NCBI GenBank assembly: GCA_024698845.1
Contig: JAILQR010000058.1
Location: forward strand, 1-7,965
Reading direction: 5' to 3'
DNA from: Bacilli bacterium
GTDB lineage: Bacteria; Bacillota_I; Bacilli_A; RF39; UBA660
Length of the DNA: 7,965 bases
Positions within the stretch are counted from its first letter, which is position 1, and the number at the start of each line of letters is the position of its first letter. Positions 1 to 7,258 of the stretch are shown piece by piece. A program made the position numbers and the translations under genes. The notes beneath the pieces were generated by a model. It saw only the letters and a program-made list of their open reading frames with translations. It was not told the origin of the DNA and did no database searches.

Positions 1-1
1 A

Positions 2-883
2 GTTGACGAAGCTATTAATAATGGTGTTAAAATTATCAATGAAGAAGTAATAGATGTTAAAAAAGAAGATAAATTTATTATTATAACTAATAATAATAAA
101 TATGAATCTGATTTACTTATAGTAGCAACTGGTGGTAAAGCAGCTCCTAAAACAGGCTCAGATGGTATTGGATATAAGATAGCAGAAAGTTTCGGACATA
201 AAATAATTAAACCGCTTCCAGCTTTAGTTGCTCTAGAAGTTGAAGATAATTTAAAGGAACTATCCGGTATTAGATTTAATGGAGAAGTTAAATTACTGGT
301 TAATAATGAAATCGTTAAAACAGATATAGGTGAAATACAAATTAATGAATATGGTTTTAGTGGAATACCTGTTTTACAAGTCTCATCTAAAGCAATTAAA
401 GAATTAGATAATAATAATCAAGTGGAACTTTCTATTAATTTTATACCTAATATAGCAGATGATATATTAGGTCTACGATCTTTTTTAAAAGTTCAAAGTA
501 AACATTTGAATAATAAAAATATATCTCAAATTTTAGACCAATTATTTAATTATAAGTTATCTAATTATTTATTAAAGATTTCAAAAATAAGTAAAGAATC
601 TAAAGTGGAAGAATTATCTAATGATGAACTTGATTTATTGTGCCATTATATTTTAAATTCAACTTTTAAAGTTACTAAAGATCATGGATTTGAAAATGCT
701 CAGACAACATCTGGTGGAATTGATTTAAAAGAAATCAATTTAGAAACTTTAGAATCTAATATAGTTAAAGGGTTATATTTCTGTGGTGAAGTGCTTGATG
801 TAGATGGATCTTGTGGAGGATATAATTTATCATTTGCGTGGATGTCTGGTTTAATAGCTGGTGAACTTCGAGGTGATAAATAA
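2..883 (+). CDS. HI0933/BaiN-type FAD-dependent oxidoreductase, C-terminal part (5' end outside window)
   Basis: The reading frame is open from base 2 to a TAA at 881-883, giving 293 residues. The family is usually about 400 residues, so roughly the first 100, including the N-terminal FAD-binding GxGxxG, lie upstream. Recognition rests on family hallmarks: LIVATGGKAAPKTGSDG near fragment residues 39-55, TTSGGI at about 235-240, and a C-terminal flavin-contacting segment GLYFCGEVLDVDG followed by CGGYNL at about 257-274. These match the HI0933-like family (TIGR00275, relatives annotated as YhiN, YtfP or BaiN). The protein is expected to be a cytosolic FAD enzyme. Its substrate is unknown for most members, and the bile-acid role of BaiN should not be transferred here. 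The GTG at 422 is an internal codon, not a start. The stop overlaps the ATG of the next flavoprotein by one base, implying co-translation. Confidence 0.9.
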   Translation, partial: VDEAINNGVKIINEEVIDVKKEDKFIIITNNNKYESDLLIVATGGKAAPKTGSDGIGYKIAESFGHKIIKPLPALVALEVEDNLKELSGIRFNGEVKLLVNNEIVKTDIGEIQINEYGFSGIPVLQVSSKAIKELDNNNQVELSINFIPNIADDILGLRSFLKVQSKHLNNKNISQILDQLFNYKLSNYLLKISKISKESKVEELSNDELDLLCHYILNSTFKVTKDHGFENAQTTSGGIDLKEINLETLESNIVKGLYFCGEVLDVDGSCGGYNLSFAWMSGLIAGELRGDK

Positions 884-2427
884 TGCTTCGTATTAAAAAT
901 GTTAAAATACCTGTATCTGATATAAATCAAAATGAATCAATTAAAAATAAAATATCTAAACTATATGGTTTAGATATTGATTTATTTAAAATATATAAAC
1001 TTTCAATTGATGCAAGACATAAACCAAATGTTTTTTATGTGTATGAAATAGATGTAGATATTAACGATAAAAAGTATTTAAAGTTTCAAGATATAGAACA
1101 AGTAAATGATGAAATATATAGTATTTCTACATGTAAAAAAGAACTTAATAAAAGACCTATAGTTGTAGGTTTTGGACCAGCTGGACTATTTTGTTCTTAT
1201 GTTTTAGCATGTGCAGGATTAAAACCTCTTATTTTTGAACGCGGTAAGAAAATTGAAGATAGGGTAAAAGATGTTGAAGAATTTTGGAATAATAACAAGC
1301 TAAATATTAATAGTAATGTTCAATTTGGAGAAGGTGGAGCTGGAACATTTTCTGATGGTAAACTTAATACAATGATTAAAGAAAAAGTAAGACAAAAGTT
1401 TGTTTTTGAAACTTTTGTTAAATTTGGAGCTCCCGAAGAAATTCTATATTTAAATAAACCTCATATCGGTACTGATTTGCTTAGAAATGTTATTATTAAT
1501 ATGAGAAATGAAATAATTAAATTAGGCGGTGAAATTAACTATAACTCTACCTTAACTGATTTAGTTATTGAAAATAATAAAATTAAAAAAATTATTGTTA
1601 ATGACAGTGATGAATATGAAACTGACAATCTAGTTCTAGCACTAGGACATAGTGCTAGAGATACTTTTAAAATGCTGAATAATTACTTAACAATGATTCC
1701 TAAACCATTTGCTGTTGGAATAAGAGTGCAACATAATCAGGGTTTGATAAGTAAAAATCAATATGGTGATGCCTATAGATATTTAAAGCCAGCAGATTAT
1801 AAATTAACTTATCAAACTAAAGATGGTAGAGGAGTATATTCATTTTGTATGTGCCCTGGAGGATTTGTTGTTAATTCGTCATCTGAAGAAGGAAAACTTT
1901 GTATAAATGGTATGAGCAATCATGATAGAGGAGAAGAAAATGCAAATAGTGCTATTGTAGTAACAGTTTCTCCTAATGATTTTGGTAATAATATTTTTGA
2001 TGGAATGAAATTCCAACAAGAACTAGAAGAAAAAGCTTTTAAAGAAGGAAATGGATTAATTCCTATTTCTTTATATAAAGATTACAAAAACAATTCAGTA
2101 AGTAGTTCATTCGGAACTATTAATCCTGTGTTTAAAGGATCTTATAGTTTTGCAAATATTAATAATATTTTTCCAAAATATATTAATGAATCTTTAATAG
2201 AAGCTATTGAATATTTTGATAATAAAATTAAAGGTTTTAAAGATGAGGATACTATTATTGCTGCTGTTGAAGCGAGAACATCATCTCCTATAAGAATTCT
2301 AAGAAATGATGATTTAATTAGTAATATAGAAGGTATTTATCCATGTGGCGAAGGAGCAGGATACGCTGGAGGTATTACATCTGCTGCAATTGATGGTATT
2401 AAAGTGGCTGAAAAAATTGTTTTATAA
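883..2427 (+). CDS. NAD(P)/FAD-dependent dehydrogenase, COG2509-type, complete
   Basis: A 514-residue protein with the two-part layout of the uncharacterised FAD-dependent dehydrogenases of COG2509. Residues 1-90 form an N-terminal domain with the family's conserved SIDARHKPN stretch (41-49). A Rossmann FAD site follows, VVGFGPAG at 94-101, with the acidic partner E119 at the end of the second strand (LIFERG). A glycine-rich flavin loop, FGEGGAGTFSDGKL, lies at about 148-161. ALGHSARDTF is mid-protein, and the C-terminal FAD-contacting segment IYPCGEGAGYAGGITSAA lies at about 485-502. No membrane helix or signal peptide is visible, so it should be cytosolic. The substrate is not known for this family. 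The start is ATG in TAATG overlapping the previous stop, preceded by GAGGTG at 870-875, seven bases upstream. Length is normal for the family. A terminator follows 31 bases after the stop, so this is the last gene of its transcript. Confidence 0.9.
   Translation: MLRIKNVKIPVSDINQNESIKNKISKLYGLDIDLFKIYKLSIDARHKPNVFYVYEIDVDINDKKYLKFQDIEQVNDEIYSISTCKKELNKRPIVVGFGPAGLFCSYVLACAGLKPLIFERGKKIEDRVKDVEEFWNNNKLNINSNVQFGEGGAGTFSDGKLNTMIKEKVRQKFVFETFVKFGAPEEILYLNKPHIGTDLLRNVIINMRNEIIKLGGEINYNSTLTDLVIENNKIKKIIVNDSDEYETDNLVLALGHSARDTFKMLNNYLTMIPKPFAVGIRVQHNQGLISKNQYGDAYRYLKPADYKLTYQTKDGRGVYSFCMCPGGFVVNSSSEEGKLCINGMSNHDRGEENANSAIVVTVSPNDFGNNIFDGMKFQQELEEKAFKEGNGLIPISLYKDYKNNSVSSSFGTINPVFKGSYSFANINNIFPKYINESLIEAIEYFDNKIKGFKDEDTIIAAVEARTSSPIRILRNDDLISNIEGIYPCGEGAGYAGGITSAAIDGIKVAEKIVL
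1635..1659. repeat. Perfect 10-bp inverted repeat inside a coding region
   Basis: Arms TCTAGCACTA (1635-1644) and TAGTGCTAGA (1650-1659) are perfectly complementary around a five-base loop GGACA. It lies in the FAD dehydrogenase gene over codons for the conserved VLALGHSAR stretch. No T-tract follows, so it is not a typical terminator. It could form an mRNA hairpin or be a by-product of codon choice. The sequence shows the symmetry directly; any function is unproven. Confidence 0.6.
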
Positions 2428-2458
2428 AATGTATTTATGTATATAATGTAGCTTGTTT

Positions 2459-2484
2459 AAAACAGATTTATAATCTGTTTTTTT
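2459..2484 (+). terminator. Rho-independent terminator after the flavoprotein pair
   Basis: A perfect 10-bp inverted repeat, AAAACAGATT (2459-2468) and AATCTGTTTT (2472-2481), surrounds a three-base TAT loop, and seven consecutive T run from 2478 to 2484. It begins 31 bases after the dehydrogenase stop. The stem is AT-rich, as expected in such a low-GC genome. The upstream A-run is only four bases, so it should act mainly on + strand transcripts. It separates the flavoprotein unit from the surface-glycan genes. Confidence 0.85.
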
Positions 2485-2569
2485 ATTTGCTTCTTGTTGT
2501 AAATAGTTCATGTGAATACTTCTGTGATATTTGTATCATTAAGTAAACTGTGCTAAGAGAGGTAACAAA
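2485..2569 (+). promoter_or_regulatory. Probable promoter and 5' leader region of the glycan gene set
   Basis: This 85-base stretch lies between a strong terminator and the first gene of the downstream set, so a promoter is expected here. Matches are weak. There is a possible extended -10, TGTGATATT at 2523-2531, and another -10-like hexamer, TATCAT at 2534-2539. TTGTTG at 2494-2499 resembles a -35 but does not sit at ideal spacing from either. A Shine-Dalgarno AAGAGAGG lies at 2555-2562, seven bases before the ATG. I see no riboswitch or operator symmetry. The placement is inferred mostly from context. Confidence 0.35.
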
Positions 2570-2914
2570 ATGCATTATGGTACTATAATAAGATGTTTGG
2601 AAAATCCAAACGAATGGGAAATATCAAGAATTATAAACGTTAAAAACAAATTATATTATGAATTAGTTATAGCTGTTGGAAGAGACTCAGATGGAAATAT
2701 TATCAAAGAAACCACAATTTTGGCTTCAGATATATATACTAATATTGTTGAAAAAAATTATTCTTTTATAGTTGATTTAAATTCTGATCATAATAACATT
2801 AAAGTGTTTGACGAAAATGAAAAAAGAGTAAACACCTTTAATCCTTTAATTACTTTAGATGAAAATGTGTTGAACATTTGCAGAAGAAGAACTGATAGAA
2901 AGGAAGTTTTTTAA
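2570..2914 (+). CDS. Hypothetical 114-residue soluble protein at head of glycan gene set
   Basis: I do not recognise a family. The product is 114 residues with no signal peptide or membrane helix, so it should be cytosolic. Its pattern of short alternating hydrophobic runs (for example KLYYELVIAV at about 27-36 and YSFIVDL at about 64-70) suggests a mainly beta fold. An acidic turn, GRDSDGN (37-43), lies between two such runs. The C-terminal end is basic (CRRRTDRK, 104-111). There are two cysteines (9 and 104) and no metal-binding motif. The start is well supported by AAGAGAGG seven bases upstream. The stop overlaps the ATG of the 694-residue membrane protein in a TAATG, so the two are probably translated together, which suggests a linked role such as a cytosolic partner or regulator. 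It is probably real, given the strong ribosome site, its position and the gapless packing. Confidence 0.75.
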   Translation: MHYGTIIRCLENPNEWEISRIINVKNKLYYELVIAVGRDSDGNIIKETTILASDIYTNIVEKNYSFIVDLNSDHNNIKVFDENEKRVNTFNPLITLDENVLNICRRRTDRKEVF

Positions 2915-4998
2915 TGATTTCTAAAATTAATGATTATATTTCAAGACATGAGAAAACTATCTTTTGTATTTTAATTTTACTTTTTGTATTTGTTTTTTCA
3001 TCTATCTATATATTTACAACTTTCCCAATCTCATCAGGTTGGGGTCAACATTATTCAAATTTAATGATGTCTGGCAAAACTCCATATAAAGATTTCTATT
3101 ATTATTTACCACCTTATAATTTATTTTTTGATACTTTATTATGGAAATTATCTTTTGGACATTTTATAGTTTATGTACTATTTAGGCTCGCTGAAAGACT
3201 TCTTATATTTGCACTTTTATATAAGTTACTATGTAAATTTGTTAAACCTAAAATAGCTTTTATTTCTACTATATGTGCTTCGATAATGTTTTCTGCAACT
3301 ATTTATGATCTTGTAGGTGATTATAATCAAACGATGTTTTTATATGCATTATTAGTAGCTGGATCATTTATCAAATATATTGAGTACTTTTATAAAAACA
3401 ATAAAAATCAATATTGGCAATTATTTATTTCAGGTATTTTAATTGGTTTATCATTTACCTTAAAACAGCCTTTATTTGTTGCTGAAATTGTTTTATATTT
3501 CCCAATACTTACGTATTTATTTATTCTTAATAAGAAAAAATTAATTGAATATTTTAAAAGTGTGTTTATTACAGCGTTTGGATTCGCAGTGCCTACAGCT
3601 ATTATTTGCGGATATTTACTTTATAAAGGAGCTTTTAATTATTTCTTATTACAAACTTATCTAGGTAGTACAGGGAAGGGAAGTATTATATCTTTATTGC
3701 TTGTTTTATATGACTGCTGCTTTAAATTTAAGTTTATTATTATTTCCTTATTAATTTTATTATTTGCAGCTAAATTAAGAAAACATCAAGATAATAATAA
3801 AGACAACAATTTATTTATTTACGGTTTAGTTTTACTTGTTACAATTTATAACGTTTATATAAATTATATAAATACTTTCGATTCTATAATTCACAATATA
3901 ATAGGTTTTTTAGCTATCGTGGTTTTAGTAGCAATTGTGTTGGTGGACTACTTTAATAATAAAGATGAAAACGATAATATATCGTATGTTATTTTATTTT
4001 TTGGAATATTACTAATTTTATTAGCTCTTATAATTAAGAACAATTATTCTCAACTAATATATACTCAAACTGCTTCATTTTCATTTTTGCCTGAGATATG
4101 TTCAGTTAGTGTATTAATAGCTATACTTATTATTATATATTTCTTATTCAAATTATATAAATTTAAGAAACTTACTTACTGGAATTATATGTGGTTATTT
4201 TTACTATTAGGTGCTGTAGTATTTGAATTTTCATGTTCTATGGGATCACTTTCAGTTCATATAGCAGGAGCAAGTTTTACTGTAAGTGTTTTATTATCGT
4301 TGATACTTTCAACATATAAAGACAAATATAATATTATAAAATATTCTAGTTTTGTCTTTGCTTTATTCTTATCATTAACGGTATTTAGTCAAAAGGTTAC
4401 AAGCTCATATTCATGGTGGGGTTGGTCTCAACCTACGTTAGATATTAAAAATTTACATACTATTGATGTTCCTGGACTAGAAGGTTACTTAGTTCCAAAA
4501 GATATTAAAAATATGTATGAGGAAATGTATAAGGTAGTAAAAGAAAATACTGATGATAATTCAGTTATTTACGGTTTCCCTTATTGTTCAGTGTTTAACG
4601 TTCTATTAGACAATAACAATTTATCTGTATTTGTGCCTATACCTTGGTACGATGTCTCAACAGATACTTATATTATTCAAGATACAGAAACACTTAAACG
4701 TAATAACCCTGATATTTTTGTTTGGGTTGATATACCAAATGCATTAGAACTTCATGAAAATACATTTAGAAATGGCGTTCAGCTAGCACAAAGAGATATT
4801 CAAGAGTGGATTTCTAAAATGGTATATAAAGGTAAATATGTTTTAATTGGGCAATATAATAGTGTGTTTATTTATAAGCTTAATGATGGAAGTAAAATTA
4901 ATTATACTTACATAAAAAACAAAAAGAAAAAGAACACAACATTAATAGATTATAATTCAAAAAACATGAAAAAAAACGTTGAAAAAAATACAGATTAA
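2914..4998 (+). CDS. Polytopic GT-C-like membrane protein, probable glycosyltransferase
   Basis: A 694-residue membrane protein with about 12-14 predicted helices, starting at about residues 15-36 and continuing to about 490. A C-terminal extracytoplasmic domain (about 495-665) and a lysine-rich tail (668-694) follow. Between helices 1 and 2 the segment GKTPYKDFYYYLPP (54-67) is the signature loop of GT39/RgtA-like GT-C enzymes, which use polyprenyl-phosphate sugars on the outer membrane face. The acidic residue normally found early in this loop is not evident: the sequence reads SSGWGQHY at 40-47, and D60 is the first acidic residue. The soluble domain contains FVPIPWYDVST and NPDIFVWVDIPN, as in related long GT-C proteins. 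AAAGGA at 2899-2904, nine bases from the ATG, and the TAATG overlap support the start. The probable role is sugar transfer to a surface glycan or lipid; a polymerase or ligase is a less likely alternative. Donor and acceptor are unknown. Confidence 0.75.
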   Translation: MISKINDYISRHEKTIFCILILLFVFVFSSIYIFTTFPISSGWGQHYSNLMMSGKTPYKDFYYYLPPYNLFFDTLLWKLSFGHFIVYVLFRLAERLLIFALLYKLLCKFVKPKIAFISTICASIMFSATIYDLVGDYNQTMFLYALLVAGSFIKYIEYFYKNNKNQYWQLFISGILIGLSFTLKQPLFVAEIVLYFPILTYLFILNKKKLIEYFKSVFITAFGFAVPTAIICGYLLYKGAFNYFLLQTYLGSTGKGSIISLLLVLYDCCFKFKFIIISLLILLFAAKLRKHQDNNKDNNLFIYGLVLLVTIYNVYINYINTFDSIIHNIIGFLAIVVLVAIVLVDYFNNKDENDNISYVILFFGILLILLALIIKNNYSQLIYTQTASFSFLPEICSVSVLIAILIIIYFLFKLYKFKKLTYWNYMWLFLLLGAVVFEFSCSMGSLSVHIAGASFTVSVLLSLILSTYKDKYNIIKYSSFVFALFLSLTVFSQKVTSSYSWWGWSQPTLDIKNLHTIDVPGLEGYLVPKDIKNMYEEMYKVVKENTDDNSVIYGFPYCSVFNVLLDNNNLSVFVPIPWYDVSTDTYIIQDTETLKRNNPDIFVWVDIPNALELHENTFRNGVQLAQRDIQEWISKMVYKGKYVLIGQYNSVFIYKLNDGSKINYTYIKNKKKKNTTLIDYNSKNMKKNVEKNTD

Positions 4999-5023
4999 TT
5001 TATAGAGAAAGAAAGGGTAATTA

Positions 5024-6304
5024 ATGAAACAGATATTTGATAAAATCAAAAAAGCTAAACCTTCGACAATATTTATTGCCTTAGGTTTAATACTGTTATT
5101 TATTTCGTTACTTTATGTATGTTTAAATAATGGGGAACCTATGAAAACTTTAATGTGGAATGCTGAAACAGGTGGTATTTTTCCTGACTTTTATGAATCT
5201 CTTAAAGACGCAAGATATTTAAACCCTTATGGTACATTAGCGATATATCCACCACTTGTATATGTAATATTGTTCCCAATATCAAAATTGATAATTTCGT
5301 CTCCATTTTACTGGAATCAAACACCGCATACATATAATTTTGTAGCATTATCTACAACACAAAGTGCGATTATAGTTGGTGTTATATTTTTCTTGCTTGT
5401 AACACTTGCAACATTATTATTATTTCAAGACAAATCTAAGTTTAGTAATAAAAAACTATTCTTATTTGCAATGATATTCTTATGTTCTCCTGGATTCGTA
5501 TTTTTACTTGATAGAGGAAATATTCTCTTAATAGCAGTAATATTCCTATTTATATTTTTAAATAATTATGAATCAAAAAGTAAAGTAAAACGAGAAATCT
5601 CAATAATAGGATTAGTTGCTGCTTCTTGTTTTAAAATTTATCCAGCAATATTTGGAATGCTACTTTTAATTAAAAAAAGATTTAAAGATATTGCAAAATG
5701 CTTTGCATATGGCATTGTGTTATTTATAGTTCCTTTTATGCTTGTAGGCGGTTATAAGGCGATTCCTAAGTTTATTGATAATATAGCTACTTTGAACGAA
5801 AATCATAAAGAAGGCGACAGGGGATTTGGCTACGGTTATAAATTAGACTTAAATAATTTCATAGAAATTGGACAAGCAAAAATTCATAATAATACAGTAT
5901 CTACTATATTTAAAATTGTTGTAGTTGTTGGTGTTGCGGCAAGTCTTATATTTATAACTGTATTTGCTAAAGAAGAGTGGATGAAAGTTGCAGCTTTATC
6001 AATGATAATGATATTTATTCCGGGATTTAGCTACATATATACTGCAGTATATATGATTCTTCCTGTATCATTTTTCTTTAATGAAAGAAAGAAAATAAAT
6101 AGAAACACTTTAATATATATAATTTTATTTGTGTTAATATTTGCACCGTTACCATATGGGTATGTTCTTAATAATGCACCTGGTAAGAATAAGTTAAGTT
6201 ATTCTACATTAGTAATCGAACTATCACTACTTGCTATGACTGCAAAAATGCTTTATGACGTTGCTCTTACTAAATTCAAACATTCTAAAAAAAGAGGTAG
6301 ATAA
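5024..6304 (+). CDS. GT87-like polyprenyl-phosphate-dependent membrane glycosyltransferase
   Basis: A 426-residue membrane protein with about 9-11 predicted helices, the first at about 14-34. It resembles GT87 (DUF2029) alpha-mannosyltransferases. Asp55 in the first outer loop (PDFYESL) is the expected catalytic acid, followed by LNPYGT and YPPLVY at about 66-80. LDRGN is at 162-166, and CFKIYPAIFGMLLLIKKRF at 202-220 matches the family's K-x-YP segment. Such enzymes move a sugar from a polyprenyl-phosphate donor to an acceptor on the outer face; mannose specificity cannot be assumed. A soluble loop lies at about 255-290 and the C-terminus is strongly basic (KHSKKRGR). AAAGGG at 5012-5017, six bases before ATG, supports the start. 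The gene follows the previous stop by 25 bases with no terminator and ends four bases before the next start. The length is typical of the family. Confidence 0.75.
   Translation: MKQIFDKIKKAKPSTIFIALGLILLFISLLYVCLNNGEPMKTLMWNAETGGIFPDFYESLKDARYLNPYGTLAIYPPLVYVILFPISKLIISSPFYWNQTPHTYNFVALSTTQSAIIVGVIFFLLVTLATLLLFQDKSKFSNKKLFLFAMIFLCSPGFVFLLDRGNILLIAVIFLFIFLNNYESKSKVKREISIIGLVAASCFKIYPAIFGMLLLIKKRFKDIAKCFAYGIVLFIVPFMLVGGYKAIPKFIDNIATLNENHKEGDRGFGYGYKLDLNNFIEIGQAKIHNNTVSTIFKIVVVVGVAASLIFITVFAKEEWMKVAALSMIMIFIPGFSYIYTAVYMILPVSFFFNERKKINRNTLIYIILFVLIFAPLPYGYVLNNAPGKNKLSYSTLVIELSLLAMTAKMLYDVALTKFKHSKKRGR
6291..6297 (+). promoter_or_regulatory. Ribosome binding site that fixes the GT2 gene start
   Basis: AAAGAGG lies 11 bases before the ATG at 6309, inside the last codons of the GT87-like gene. 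It favours 6309 over the in-frame ATG at 6255, which would add 18 residues (beginning MTLLLLNS) and overlap the upstream gene by 50 bases. From 6309 the protein begins MKTISVMVPTYNEEEN, the canonical N-terminus of GT2 enzymes. Confidence 0.6.
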
Positions 6305-6308
6305 TTCA

Positions 6309-7241
6309 ATGAAAACAATAAGTGTAATGGTTCCAACATATAACGAAGAAGAAAATGTTGAACTTATGTATGAAGCTCTTGTTAAAGAATTTAAAGAAAA
6401 TTTAAAAAGTTATAAGTACGAAATTTTATTTATAGATAATAAGTCAAAGGATAATACAAGAACTTTAATTAGAAAAATATGTAAAAAAGATAAAAATGTA
6501 AAGGCTATTTTCAACGCTCAAAATTTTGGACAATTTAATAGCCCGTATTACGGATTAACCCATACTTCTGGAGATTGTACTGTAAGCATGTGTGCAGATT
6601 TTCAAGATCCAGTTGAAATGATTCATAAATTTGTAAAAGAATGGGAAGATGGCTACAAAATTGTTATCGGTATCAAAACAAAAAGTAAAGAAAATAAAAT
6701 AATGAGATTTTTAAGAAGTGTTTATTACAAGCTTATTAAGAAATTCTCTGATGTTCAACAAATAGAACACTTTACAGGTTTTGGTTTATACGATAAAGAT
6801 TTCATAGAAGTTTTAAGAAATTTAAAAGATTCTCAACCTTATATGAGAGGTATTGTTTCCGAACTTGGATATGAAAGAAAAGAACTTGAATATACTCAGC
6901 CAAAAAGACAACGTGGTAAATCAAGCAATAATTTTATGAGACTTTATGATGCAGCGATGCTTGGTATAACTTCATATACAAAAGTTGGAATGCATTTAGC
7001 TACAATATTTGGCGCGTTAATTGCAACAATTTGCTTTATTATAGGAATTATATATCTTATAATAAAATTATGTAATTGGAATAGCATGCCAGTAGGTATT
7101 GCTCCTCTTATAATTTGCGTTTTATTTGTTGGTGCTATACAATTGTTCTTTATTGGATTTATAGGAGAATATATTGTTAATATCAATCAAAGAGTAATGA
7201 ATAGACCATTAGTTGTCGAAGAGGAACGTATTAATTTTTAG
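6309..7241 (+). CDS. Polyprenyl-phosphate glycosyltransferase, GT2 family (GtrB/DPM1-like)
   Basis: A 310-residue protein with an N-terminal GT-A catalytic domain and two C-terminal membrane helices (about 228-253 and 262-290), the layout of GtrB, CsbB and ArnC-type enzymes. Visible motifs are VMVPTYNEEEN (6-16, nucleotide-binding strand), ILFIDNKSKDNT (39-50, with D43), NFGQFNSPYYG (72-82), and the metal/phosphate motif ADFQDP (96-101, D97 and D100). RQRGKSSNN (200-208) is the basic Arg-rich segment that contacts donor and lipid phosphate, and GEYI (286-289) is in the last helix. The expected reaction is transfer of a sugar from UDP- or GDP-sugar to undecaprenyl phosphate at the cytoplasmic face, supplying the neighbouring GT-C-type enzymes. 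Sugar identity is not readable. Residue 95, where many relatives carry Asp, Ser or Ala, is Cys (MCADFQDP). The gene sits four bases after the GT87-like stop and 17 before the acyltransferase, so it is clearly co-transcribed. Confidence 0.88.
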   Translation: MKTISVMVPTYNEEENVELMYEALVKEFKENLKSYKYEILFIDNKSKDNTRTLIRKICKKDKNVKAIFNAQNFGQFNSPYYGLTHTSGDCTVSMCADFQDPVEMIHKFVKEWEDGYKIVIGIKTKSKENKIMRFLRSVYYKLIKKFSDVQQIEHFTGFGLYDKDFIEVLRNLKDSQPYMRGIVSELGYERKELEYTQPKRQRGKSSNNFMRLYDAAMLGITSYTKVGMHLATIFGALIATICFIIGIIYLIIKLCNWNSMPVGIAPLIICVLFVGAIQLFFIGFIGEYIVNINQRVMNRPLVVEEERINF

Positions 7242-7258
7242 CAAAGTGAGAGATACAT

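Noticed and set aside
422..883. A separate 153-residue gene starting at GTG 422
   Set aside because: The frame is open all the way to base 2 and reads as one continuous HI0933-type protein across this point; 422 is an internal Val codon without a convincing ribosome site.
700..930. Minus-strand ORF of 76 residues
   Set aside because: It lies antisense to two well-recognised flavoprotein genes, shows no ribosome site, and has composition expected of a shadow frame.
2442..2447. Perfect TATAAT as a promoter -10 element
   Set aside because: It sits upstream of the terminator, so any transcript would end within about 35 bases, and no good -35 lies 17 bases away. Such hexamers are frequent in AT-rich DNA.
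6255..6308. An 18-residue N-terminal extension of the GT2 enzyme
   Set aside because: It overlaps the preceding gene, has no matching ribosome site, and adds residues before the canonical GT2 N-terminus that begins at 6309.
6944..7186. Minus-strand ORF of 80 residues
   Set aside because: It is antisense to the membrane helices of the GT2 enzyme; the hydrophobic content mirrors the sense strand and no start signal is seen.
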